Shown here: positions 26,711 to 35,196 of the stretch, in pieces
How positions within the stretch are numbered: position 1 is the stretch's first letter
Layout of the letters: the number at the start of each line of letters is the position of its first letter
Assembly: GCA_019308905.1 (NCBI GenBank)
Contig: JAFDHF010000010.1
Span: 1 to 64,000, forward strand
DNA length: 64,000 nt
Direction: 5' to 3'
From: Deltaproteobacteria bacterium
GTDB taxonomy: Bacteria; Desulfobacterota; BSN033; WVXP01
Notes under the pieces: model-generated
What the model was told of the DNA's origin: nothing
The model's input: the letters and a program-made list of their open reading frames with translations, nothing else
Databases searched by the model: none
Translations under genes and position numbers: made by a program

Positions 26711-28051
26711 GTGTTACTGAGATTCATCCTGCTCGTGGCGATTCTCTTGATCTCCTTTCTCGGGTATGTGGCATACCTGAATCATGACACCTCTGTCACC
26801 CTCTTTCTCGTTAAGGGAAGACCACTGCCTGCTTCTCTCCCGGCCGTCATCATGGCTTCCTTTGCCTCAGGCGCTTTTGTAGTGTTCATGGTGGGCCTTG
26901 TTCGGGATATGGTTGAAGGCTGGAAGGGCCTGAGAAAGGGCAAGAGAGTGAAAAAGGAGGAGAGCCTTCAGGCAGAAATTGCCACGGGACTGAATCTCCT
27001 TGCGAAGGGTGATCCTCAGGGTAGCAGAATCCATCTGTCCAATGCCCTGGAAAGGGACCCTGAAAATATCGAGCTCTATGCCAGGCTGAGCGACACCTAC
27101 GCCGCCGAGGAGATGTTGGAGAAGGCAGTAGGGACCCTTGAGAAAGCAGGGGTGATGGATCCGGAAAACGAAGAGATCCTTTTCAAGAAGGCACGACTTT
27201 ACAAACAGATGGGCAATCCGGCCATGGCCGTCGGTGCCCTTGAAAGGATTCTCGCTGCAGATCCGAGCAACCTGACTGCCTGGAGGAATCTGAGGGAGAT
27301 CTTTCTGGACGGGAAAGATTGGAAACGGCTCATGGAGGTACAAAAGCGGATCGTGAGCCATACCAAGAACGGAGTAGATCTTCCCCGGGAGAGGCGCCTC
27401 CAGACCGGGCTGAAGTATGAGTACGCCCTATCACTGACGCAGGGTGAAGACGGGAAAGGGCTGGAAAGGGCCGCCAGGCTCTGCAAGGAGATCATCAAGG
27501 CCTGCAGGGGATTCCAACCGGCCTACCTCCTGCTTGGAGAGATCTACCAGAAGCAGGGCCGGTGGGTTGATGCCGGAAGAGTCCTGGGCAGGGGTTTTCG
27601 CATAACCGGCGGTGCCGTGTTTCTCCTCCACCTCGAGGATCTTTACCTGAAAAGGAACGACTCGAAGACGCTCCTCAAGATCTACAGGCGGATCCTGGAA
27701 AACAACCCTGGAAGGGCGATCATCTCCCTCCTCTACTCCCGGCTCTGCCTGAAGCTGAACATGCTGGACGAGGCGATGGATGAACTCGTCGAGATGGGGA
27801 AACGTCAAGAGAGCGACCCGTCCTTTCAAGGCCTGATGGCCGAGGTTTATGCACAGAAGGGACAGGCCGAGGCGGCGGTCCAGGAATACAGAAGGGTGCT
27901 GGAACTCACGGGCTGCCTTGTTCCCGGTTTTGTGTGTGAATCCTGCGGTCGAGAGTCCAGACAGTGGATGGGCCGCTGCCCTTCGTGTAATCAATGGGGT
28001 ACCTATCGGCTTCACGGAGAAGAGGATGTAGCCCGCCCGGGCGAGGCATGA
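26711..28051 (+). CDS. LapA-LapB-like fusion: two membrane segments, TPRs, rubredoxin-type zinc knuckle
   Basis: 446 residues from a GTG. Residues 1-70 resemble LapA (DUF1049): two membrane helices at about 3-22 and 43-64. A cytoplasmic TPR array of about eight repeats follows (85-400). The C-terminal Cys4 knuckle is at C409, C412, C423 and C426 (CESCG...CPSC). The TPR-plus-rubredoxin layout is that of LapB/YciM, which with FtsH controls LpxC and so lipopolysaccharide amount. In E. coli lapA and lapB are separate adjacent genes; here they appear as one protein. Confidence 0.75.
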   Translation: MLLRFILLVAILLISFLGYVAYLNHDTSVTLFLVKGRPLPASLPAVIMASFASGAFVVFMVGLVRDMVEGWKGLRKGKRVKKEESLQAEIATGLNLLAKGDPQGSRIHLSNALERDPENIELYARLSDTYAAEEMLEKAVGTLEKAGVMDPENEEILFKKARLYKQMGNPAMAVGALERILAADPSNLTAWRNLREIFLDGKDWKRLMEVQKRIVSHTKNGVDLPRERRLQTGLKYEYALSLTQGEDGKGLERAARLCKEIIKACRGFQPAYLLLGEIYQKQGRWVDAGRVLGRGFRITGGAVFLLHLEDLYLKRNDSKTLLKIYRRILENNPGRAIISLLYSRLCLKLNMLDEAMDELVEMGKRQESDPSFQGLMAEVYAQKGQAEAAVQEYRRVLELTGCLVPGFVCESCGRESRQWMGRCPSCNQWGTYRLHGEEDVARPGEA

Positions 28052-28057
28052 CCGGCA

Positions 28058-28816
28058 GTGGCACACCATAGAGCCCCCCCTCACCCAGGATCAACAGGCA
28101 CCTTGAGGCTCGCCGTCAAGGGTCTCGTCGATTTTGTATTCCCCCCCGAGTGTTCCATCTGTGGCTGCCCGGTCGACCCTGCCTGCCCCCACTCTCTCTG
28201 CCCCTCGTGCCTGTCAAAGATCGCTTTCGTTCTTCCACCTCTCTGTGTCAGGTGCGGCGTCCCCTTTTCCTCCCCCGCACAGGAGAGTCACCTCTGCGGA
28301 CGGTGTCTCAGAGGGAAAATCCTCTATCGCAGGGCCAGGGCCCTGGCTCTCTTTTCGGGCCCTATGAGAACGGCCATTCATGCCTTCAAGTACGAAAACA
28401 AGACCTACCTTGCCAGGGCCCTGGCCGGCCTCACCAAGGAAAGCCCCGTCCCTTTCCATATCGACCGGTACGACATTCTCGTACCCGTTCCTCTCCACAA
28501 GAACCGCCTCAGGAAAAGGGGGTACAACCAGTCCCTGCTACTCGCCAGGGAACTCGGCCGCCTCTTTGCCGTGCCCGTGGGCGAGAGGGTGCTGAGGAAA
28601 ACCCGGGACTCCGCCCCTCAGGTGGAACTTACAGGGACCGAGAGGGAGAAAAACGTGAAGGGTGTCTTCTCCCTCGGGCGGGGGCGGGCAGAAGGAGCCG
28701 TACTGCTGGTCGACGACGTTTTGACCACAGGCGCCACGGTCAACGAATGTGCAAGAACCCTACTCGAGGGTGGGGCCAGGACGGTGGACGTCTTTACCGT
28801 TGCCAGAGCCGTTTGA
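28058..28816 (+). CDS. comF: ComF family protein (phosphoribosyltransferase-like)
   Basis: 252 residues from a GTG. An N-terminal zinc finger has Cys pairs in CSICGCPVDPAC, CPSC, CVRCG and CGRC. The middle has ALFSGPMRTAIHAFKYENK and VPVPLHKNRLRKRGYNQ, and the PRPP-type loop VLLVDDVLTTGATV is near the C-terminus. ComF proteins are linked to DNA uptake or recombination, but the biochemistry is unclear. It is 6 bp after the LapA-LapB gene. Confidence 0.9.
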   Translation: MAHHRAPPHPGSTGTLRLAVKGLVDFVFPPECSICGCPVDPACPHSLCPSCLSKIAFVLPPLCVRCGVPFSSPAQESHLCGRCLRGKILYRRARALALFSGPMRTAIHAFKYENKTYLARALAGLTKESPVPFHIDRYDILVPVPLHKNRLRKRGYNQSLLLARELGRLFAVPVGERVLRKTRDSAPQVELTGTEREKNVKGVFSLGRGRAEGAVLLVDDVLTTGATVNECARTLLEGGARTVDVFTVARAV

Positions 28817-29045
28817 GTGAAGCCGGCTCTCCGGAACATCCCGTATTGTTGTTTCCAGAACCCTTTTCGGCCGGCGACCACGCAGGAGGCCGGATCCCTC
28901 CGTGTACCGAAGAATCGGCCCCCTGACCTGACAACCGTAAAGCCAGGCTCCCAAACTGCCGATAAAGGAATCGAAAGACTGAACAACCCATTGCCCGAAC
29001 AAGCATAGGACCCGTCTTTCAGGAGACTTATATAGAGGCCCACCG

Positions 29046-31688
29046 TTGAGAAGACAGACCATCAATCTCCTTCTTCTCATTACCTGTCTTGTTCTTCTTT
29101 TTGTCACCCTGATCCCCCTCTTCCTTGGTTACTACTTGGCCCCAAGGATCACCCAGAATATCCTCAAGAAGGAGATCGAGGAATTCTTCCAGAAAAAGGC
29201 CGAAGTCGGGCGCTCGGGCCTCACCATCTTAGGAGGATTCGGGATCGAGTACCGAGACGTAAGGGTACCCGGCCCTGACGGGAAGGACTTCTTCCGTGTG
29301 AGCAGGTTTCGCCTCCAGCCTTCCATAAGATCCTTGATCCTGGGCAGGCTCAGGTGGAAGCGCATCGTCCTCAGGAACCCATCGATCCGCCTGGTTCGGA
29401 CCTCCAAGGGGAAAATCACCCCCGAGGGAAAAGGCAGGGAAGAATGCAAAACCGGAGAGAAGGACCCTTGCGGAAAACTCCTGGCAGCGGTGAGTCATCT
29501 GCCTTCTCAACTCTCGATTCAAGGGGGCAGAATCCTCTTCACGGATCATGCACTCGCGGGGAAAGCATTTGTGACGGAAGTGGAGAACATCGAAGCCACC
29601 TCCCAGAGGATCTCTCAGGGAAAGGCCCTCTCTCTCCATATCAAGGGGAGGGTCGCAGGGGGCAGGAGGGAGGAATTCTCCATATCAACAAGGATCAGCG
29701 GCATAGAGGAGCCGTTGGACATACACCGGCTGGGATTTGCCGTCTCCTTCCAGGCCCGGGCCATCGATCTACGCCGAATGTGGCCCTACCTCCGGAGGGT
29801 TGTTCCTTTCGAAACGATGAAGGGCCTTCTCGATCTTAAGCTCGAGTGGAAAGGAAGGCCTGAATCGTTCCAATCCTCAGGAGAGGTAAAGATTCGAAGC
29901 TGCCGCTTCACCTTGCCCGCTCTTTACACGGCCCCGATAAGGCTGAAGGAGGGATCGCTCCGCTACGATCTCGAATACAAACAGCAGGTCGCCCATATCT
30001 CCCGATTGGTCCTCAAGGTACCACACATTTCGGTCAGCGGGGCAGGATCGATCAGTAAGAGCCGTCGCGGTGCTCCGGCCGTCTCACTGGTATTTACCAC
30101 GAAGAAGACCCCGTTGAGAGCCCTCAGGCCCTATCTACCAGACCTCCTGATTCCCCGGAGGGTGCTCGGTCTCTTGAAGGACCGCAGGTTCCGCGGGTCT
30201 TTCCGGTTGGAAAAGGTCAAACTAGATGGCGTGTGGACCGACTTGGCCCCAGGGACGATCCGAAAAAGGCCCGGCACGCTCTCCCTCCGCCTGAAGGTCA
30301 GCGGCGCGAGCGTCCCTGTCGATTCGAAGCTCCCCCCCTTAAGGGACGTCTCGGGTCTTATCACCCTCCGGAGAGACCGGCTCGGTCTTAGCGGCTTTCA
30401 TGGGAGGTTTCGCCAGTCCCGGCTGACACTCGATGGATCTGTTTCCCGCCTGTACTCTGACCCGGCAATGGCCGTCGCCTTCAAAGGAGATCTGGATCTC
30501 AAGGGCCTGCTTCCCCTTCTCAAGGGAGAAGCCATGCCCCAGGAGGTTAGAAAGGCTCTCCAACCAATAGCCGCCATCCACGGAAGGGCCAGAATAGAAG
30601 GGAAAATCAGGCACAGGTTCAGTCGTTTCTCCGACCTGGCATACCAGACACGGATCTCCCTTAAAGGCGCCCGACTCAGGATAAGCGGCATCCCCTCCCC
30701 GCTCACCCATATGGAGGGAGAGATCCGGTGCACCGAGAAAGAGATTCTCTTCTCCCGTTTCAAATGGAGAATGGGAGGTGCTCCCTGTCATGGTCATGCC
30801 TCGGTGCGGGGTTATGTGAAGAGATTCCACGACAGGGTTACCGTCTCAAGGGGGATGAGGATCTCCCTCGACATGGGATCCGAAGAGCTTAAGGTCGATG
30901 AGCTTCTCCCCAAGGGCGGAGGGGGAAAGATCCGGATCGATCCGGACTCGATCTGGCTGAACTCCACGGTAACCGCCAAAATGAGCATTGCACGGGGATC
31001 CCTTGGGGGACTCCACTTTGCAAATTTCATCACCGCCTTCACCTTGAAAAGGGGACTCCTGAGATTCCGGAGGTTCCAGGCCGAGATACCCGGCGGGTTC
31101 ATCAGATCCGGAGGATGGGTCCGTCTGAAGTCCGGAGGGGGAATCTCTTTCAAGGTAACCCCGACGATCCACAGAATGGACCTTGCCGGAGCCGTCCCTT
31201 CGCCCAAGGGTCGGAGGAGCTTTCTCTCGGGAAGATTGAACCTCGAAGGAGTGCTGGTAGGCAGGGGAGATTCGGCGGAAGGGATAGTACGGTCTCTCGC
31301 CGGGGACCTCAGGCTAATGGCAGAAGACGGCAGCCTCCACGGACTCAGGGGCCACCCCGACCAGAGCATTCCTTACAACCGAGTAACCGGTCGAATTCTC
31401 ATCGAGAAGGGAATCGCCTCCACCAGAGACCTCTATCTCGACGGCGATGTGGTCAGCATGACCCTGGGCGGCTGGGTCGACCTCAACGGTCGGAGCCTCG
31501 ACCTCCGTATCGGGGTTCGCCCCCTTCAGACAATGGACAGGATTCTCAGCAACGTCCCGGTGGCCGGTTGGCTCCTGGCGGGCAAAGATAGGAGCATCCT
31601 CACTTTCTGCTATCGTTTGAGGGGCCGGTTCAATGACTTCGAGTTGAAAAGCATCTCGCCTCAAAACGCCGGACCCGGGTCACACTGA
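29046..31688 (+). CDS. AsmA-like envelope protein
   Basis: 880 residues from a TTG; one N-terminal membrane helix (about 8-32) and then a long periplasmic beta-rich part. Features are an AsmA-like start (VRVPGPDGKDFFRVSRFRLQ; LRWKRIVLRNPSIRLV), many repeated strand segments, and a C-terminal GDVVSMTLGGWVDLNGRSLD followed by PVAGWLLAGKDRS. This pattern is typical of AsmA/TamB/YhdP-type lipid-transport bridge proteins. Which branch it belongs to cannot be told. Upstream 28817-29045 shows no clear promoter. Confidence 0.75.
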   Translation: MRRQTINLLLLITCLVLLFVTLIPLFLGYYLAPRITQNILKKEIEEFFQKKAEVGRSGLTILGGFGIEYRDVRVPGPDGKDFFRVSRFRLQPSIRSLILGRLRWKRIVLRNPSIRLVRTSKGKITPEGKGREECKTGEKDPCGKLLAAVSHLPSQLSIQGGRILFTDHALAGKAFVTEVENIEATSQRISQGKALSLHIKGRVAGGRREEFSISTRISGIEEPLDIHRLGFAVSFQARAIDLRRMWPYLRRVVPFETMKGLLDLKLEWKGRPESFQSSGEVKIRSCRFTLPALYTAPIRLKEGSLRYDLEYKQQVAHISRLVLKVPHISVSGAGSISKSRRGAPAVSLVFTTKKTPLRALRPYLPDLLIPRRVLGLLKDRRFRGSFRLEKVKLDGVWTDLAPGTIRKRPGTLSLRLKVSGASVPVDSKLPPLRDVSGLITLRRDRLGLSGFHGRFRQSRLTLDGSVSRLYSDPAMAVAFKGDLDLKGLLPLLKGEAMPQEVRKALQPIAAIHGRARIEGKIRHRFSRFSDLAYQTRISLKGARLRISGIPSPLTHMEGEIRCTEKEILFSRFKWRMGGAPCHGHASVRGYVKRFHDRVTVSRGMRISLDMGSEELKVDELLPKGGGGKIRIDPDSIWLNSTVTAKMSIARGSLGGLHFANFITAFTLKRGLLRFRRFQAEIPGGFIRSGGWVRLKSGGGISFKVTPTIHRMDLAGAVPSPKGRRSFLSGRLNLEGVLVGRGDSAEGIVRSLAGDLRLMAEDGSLHGLRGHPDQSIPYNRVTGRILIEKGIASTRDLYLDGDVVSMTLGGWVDLNGRSLDLRIGVRPLQTMDRILSNVPVAGWLLAGKDRSILTFCYRLRGRFNDFELKSISPQNAGPGSH

Positions 31689-31763
31689 GGAAAAACCGCC
31701 TGAATTGCCCGGGGAGTACCGGGAATTTGGTCAAAAGACCGGGGTAGTCCCCCCAGATATCAC

Positions 31764-31792
31764 TTGACTTCTTCTATATCTAGGTATATAAG
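31764..31792 (+). promoter_or_regulatory. Sigma-70 promoter for the GGDEF/NUDIX pair
   Basis: TTGACT (31764-31769), 17-nt spacer, TATAAG (31787-31792), in an AT-rich patch about 90 nt before the ATG at 31884. Confidence 0.6.
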
Positions 31793-31883
31793 ACTATTTG
31801 AATACAACATATAGGGAGCTGTCACTCCCGGGGGAAATCTCGTATCGTTATTGTTGTAGAATCACCGGCTCGCTGGGAGACCG

Positions 31884-32639
31884 ATGGAAGAAAGAGAGCT
31901 TCTCGAGGAAATAGACCGGCTCAGACGGGAGAACCGGGCGCTCCGGCAAACGATGAAGGAGCTGGAGGAATTGAAGGACCATTACAGGGAGACTGCCCGG
32001 GACCTCAAGGCTGCCAGGGAGCGAATGAAGCAACTCTCCATAACGGACGACCTGACCGAGATCTACAATTACCGGTATTTCATGGAGGCCCTGGATCTGG
32101 AGTTGAGGCGGGCAATCCGGTACGAGTATCCCATCTCCCTCATGATGGTGGATATCGACCATTTCAAGACTTACAATGATACCCATGGGCACGTGGCAGG
32201 CGACAGGGTCCTGAGGGAGATCGCCAGGGTTATGAAGGCCACGGTTCGCCACACCGATATACTTGCCCGGTATGGTGGTGAGGAGTTCGCCGGCATCCTC
32301 ATCAAAACCAAGCTGGACGAGGCCTGCCAGATCGCCGAGCGGGTCAGAAGGGCCGTAAAAAGCCGTACCATTGAACACGAGGGCAGCCAACCAGCGGGCC
32401 GCTTGACCGTCAGCATTGGGATCAGCACCCTAACGTCCCAGGTTTCTTCTGTAAAGGGGCTCATCGAGACCGCCGATGAGGCCCTTTACGAGGCCAAGAG
32501 GAAGGGAAGAAACCGGGTGGCCATCAGCCAATCCGCCATCTCCGAGATGCCCACATGGACGGTGGAAGATCAAGGCGAAATCGATAGAACAGAAGTCGAT
32601 GATTCTGCCCGTCACAGCAGGGATTATTCTCAGGGATAA
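31884..32639 (+). CDS. Diguanylate cyclase (GGDEF domain)
   Basis: 251 residues. An N-terminal coiled coil (about 1-52, Glu/Arg-rich) leads into a GGDEF domain that begins SITDDLTEIYNYRYFMEAL. Metal Asp lies in MMVDIDHFKTYNDTHGH, the active-site motif is RYGGEEFAG, and ADEALYEAKRKGRNRV closes the domain. It should make cyclic-di-GMP from two GTP. There is no sensory domain, so activation may come through coiled-coil dimerisation. The I-site RxxD is not obvious. The last 41 nt overlap the NUDIX gene. Confidence 0.9.
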   Translation: MEERELLEEIDRLRRENRALRQTMKELEELKDHYRETARDLKAARERMKQLSITDDLTEIYNYRYFMEALDLELRRAIRYEYPISLMMVDIDHFKTYNDTHGHVAGDRVLREIARVMKATVRHTDILARYGGEEFAGILIKTKLDEACQIAERVRRAVKSRTIEHEGSQPAGRLTVSIGISTLTSQVSSVKGLIETADEALYEAKRKGRNRVAISQSAISEMPTWTVEDQGEIDRTEVDDSARHSRDYSQG

Positions 32640-33042
32640 CAGGGTTCTCGTAGTCCAGCGAAGACCCGGCTCTCGCCGCGGGCTTTTGTGGGAATTTCCT
32701 GGGGGAAAGGTCGAACCGGACGAAAATCCCAGGCAGTCTCTCAAGAGGGAGCTCGAGGAGGAAGTCGGGATCGAGGTGGAGGTGGGCAGGCGGTTTGAGA
32801 TGGTATACCAGCCATACCCGGACATGAGGATCCTGCTCATGAGCTATCTCTGCCGCCTGGTCCGCGGTGAACCCCGGCCGCTCCACTGCCACAGGATCAG
32901 ATGGGTGACAGGGGAGGAGCTTAACAGGCTCCCTATGGCCAAGGCAGATATTCTTCTCAGAAATGCCCTTTGTGTCGTGGGCGGCTTCCTTGATTCATCC
33001 CCCGGGAAGGGCCATGAACACCGCCTCTCGAGATCCTGCTGA
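32599..33042 (+). CDS. NUDIX hydrolase, MutT-like
   Basis: 147 residues from the ATG at 32599, out of frame with and overlapping the end of the GGDEF gene by 41 nt. The Nudix box runs GGKVEPDENPRQSLKRELEE plus EVG. The preceding VLVVQRRPGSRRGLLWEFP resembles MutT. It probably hydrolyses 8-oxo-dGTP or a related nucleotide. The overlap implies co-translation, but no functional link to c-di-GMP is known. Confidence 0.85.
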   Translation: MILPVTAGIILRDNRVLVVQRRPGSRRGLLWEFPGGKVEPDENPRQSLKRELEEEVGIEVEVGRRFEMVYQPYPDMRILLMSYLCRLVRGEPRPLHCHRIRWVTGEELNRLPMAKADILLRNALCVVGGFLDSSPGKGHEHRLSRSC

Positions 33043-33143
33043 CTCACATGCTCCGGGCCAGAGCGTTCTGAAGGGACGGAGGAGACCTCGGTCGGCCGGG
33101 ATACCCGCCTGGCTAGAGAAGAAGAGAACCCCAGACCCCTTCG

Positions 33144-33172
33144 TTGACAACGGTGCGAAAAACGGTTACCCT
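33144..33172 (+). promoter_or_regulatory. Promoter candidate for the RNase E-like gene
   Basis: TTGACA (33144-33149), 17-nt spacer, TACCCT (33167-33172), 262 nt before the ATG at 33434. The rest of the 391-bp gap (33043-33433) shows no convincing gene; a TTG-started frame from 33172 overlaps the next start and is not believed. Confidence 0.4.
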
Positions 33173-33433
33173 TGATTGAAGAAGAGATCAGGATCGTTTC
33201 GGAATCTGTGATCCTGGAGGACCCTGATGTGACCCTCCAAGAGGTTAGGAAGTGTTCTTCACCCCTTCTGGGACCCTTTCTTCTCCGCACTGCTTCCATT
33301 GCCTCCTCGATAACGAGCCAGATCGATCAGATGACCAGCGGACTCGGTTGCATCAGGGCTGAGAGTCCCGGATACCCCCCTGCCCGGACTGGGTCGGAGG
33401 TGAAGGAACACGGAGAGTCACGAAGGAAGAATC

Positions 33434-35047
33434 ATGCAGAAAAAGATGCTTATTAACGCCGCCCAGACGGGGGAGTGCCGTGTGGCCATCGTCGAGGGTG
33501 AAAACCTGGTAGATTTCAACATAGAGACCACTGTCCGCGAGAAATCCAAGGGCAATATCTACAGCGGGATTGTCACCCACATCGAGCCGAGCTTCCAGGC
33601 GGCCTTTGTGGACTACGGGGCAAAACGCCATGGTTTTCTCTCCCTTTCCGAGGTAAACCCCCAGTACTACGAGAAGCAGGTCCCACCCGGGGAGAGGCCC
33701 AGGATCCAGGACGTTCTCAGCCGCGGCCAGAAGCTCATCGTACAGGTGGTCAAGGAGGAGATGTCGAACAAGGGGGCCGCCCTCACGACCAACATCTCCC
33801 TTCCCGGCAGGTATGTCGTCCTCATGCCCGGAACAGAAAGCTACGGGGTTTCTCGTAAGATCGAGGACGAACGGCAGCGGGAACGCCTGCTGAACATTCT
33901 TAAAGAGTTCAACCATCCCGAGGGTATCGGCTTTATCGTGAGGACTGCTGGGGCGGACAAGAGCAAGCGGGAGCTTTTCAGGGAGTGTGGATACCTGGTA
34001 CGTCTCTGGGAGAGCATACAGGCCAAAATGCGAGAACTTCCCGTACCTTCCCTCCTCTACCAGGAGAGTCACCTCATGATCCAATCCATCCGGGAGTACT
34101 TCACCAAGGATATGGAAGTCCTGGTGGATGACAAGGAGGTATACCGGCAGATAAAGGATTTCTTCCGCCAGGTAATGCCCCAATACCAGCGTAGGGTAAA
34201 ACTCTACCAGGAAAAGAAACCTCTTTTCGCACGATTCAACCTGGAAGAGCAGATCGAGGCGATTTACGCAAGGAAGGTTCCCCTAAAATCGGGAGGAAGC
34301 ATCTGCATCGATCCGACTGAGGCTCTGGTCTCTATCGATGTCAACTCGGGCAGGCTCGGAAAATCCAAAAGCATCGAACAGACCGCCCTGAACACCAATC
34401 TGGAGGCTGCAGAGGAGATAGCCCGTCAACTCAGGCTGAGGGATCTGGGGGGACTCATCGTCATCGACTTCATCGATATGAAGGACCGGAAGCATAACCT
34501 GGCCGTGGAGCGATGTCTTCGCAACGCGTTGAAGAAGGACAAGGCCAAGACCGATGTATCAAAGATATCCAAGTTCGGCCTCTTGGAGATGTCAAGGCAG
34601 AGGCTGAAGACCCCTCTTGCCGAGGAGAGCTACACGGTCTGCCTTTACTGTGACGGCAGGGGCAGGGTGAAATCGACCGAATCCCTCTCCCTCACGGTCT
34701 TGAGAAAGATACTGGACCGCGTTATCGAGGGCGATGTAGGTATAGTCAAGGGGATCTTCTCCAGGCCTGTGGCCTCTTATCTGCTCAACCAGAAGCGGAA
34801 GGAACTCAGCGACATTGAAAAGGAGTTCCACCTCCATATCTGGTTTACGGGCCAGTGGGAGATGGCTCCGGATCAATACGTTCTGGAGTTTGTCACGCGA
34901 GACAAGCTGGAGGGATTGGAAGAGAAGGAGCTAGAAAAGGAGTCCCGACCCGTGCCTTCCGAACAGCCACCCCTCCCCTCTCTTCCCAGGCTCATCGAGG
35001 AAGAGATGAAAAAGCCCTGGTACCGTAAGATCTTCGGACGATTCTAA
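33434..35047 (+). CDS. Ribonuclease E/G family protein, RNase E-type catalytic domain
   Basis: 537 residues. Opens with KKMLINAAQTGECRVAIVEG, then an S1 region with QAAFVDYGAKRHGFL as in RNase E. Catalytic Asp residues are D302 (SIDVNSGR) and D345 (VIDFID), with zinc-link C403 and C406 (CLYCDG). It lacks the long disordered degradosome scaffold of enterobacterial RNase E and ends in a short acidic/basic tail. It is the second family member in the window and is closer to E than to G, so the two probably divide decay and processing duties. Confidence 0.9.
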   Translation: MQKKMLINAAQTGECRVAIVEGENLVDFNIETTVREKSKGNIYSGIVTHIEPSFQAAFVDYGAKRHGFLSLSEVNPQYYEKQVPPGERPRIQDVLSRGQKLIVQVVKEEMSNKGAALTTNISLPGRYVVLMPGTESYGVSRKIEDERQRERLLNILKEFNHPEGIGFIVRTAGADKSKRELFRECGYLVRLWESIQAKMRELPVPSLLYQESHLMIQSIREYFTKDMEVLVDDKEVYRQIKDFFRQVMPQYQRRVKLYQEKKPLFARFNLEEQIEAIYARKVPLKSGGSICIDPTEALVSIDVNSGRLGKSKSIEQTALNTNLEAAEEIARQLRLRDLGGLIVIDFIDMKDRKHNLAVERCLRNALKKDKAKTDVSKISKFGLLEMSRQRLKTPLAEESYTVCLYCDGRGRVKSTESLSLTVLRKILDRVIEGDVGIVKGIFSRPVASYLLNQKRKELSDIEKEFHLHIWFTGQWEMAPDQYVLEFVTRDKLEGLEEKELEKESRPVPSEQPPLPSLPRLIEEEMKKPWYRKIFGRF

Positions 35048-35196
35048 CCCGAAATTCACCGCCCCCCTGCCCGGAAGGTGGGAAGGAACCGCTCGCCGGA
35101 TCTCTTCTCTCCCCGGGGCCAGAACCGCGGGCAGGGCCAAAAGGCCAAGCTGAGAACATCCTTCAGGATGCCAATCTTCCCGGCGAGATCATCGGG

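Noticed and set aside
28817-29045. A promoter or RNA gene before the AsmA-like gene
   Set aside because: Only scattered weak boxes and no stable conserved-looking fold could be seen.
33172-33456. A 94-codon frame from a TTG before the RNase E-like gene
   Set aside because: It has no ribosome site, overlaps the nuclease start, and its protein shows no recognisable fold; the promoter call at 33144-33172 covers its start.
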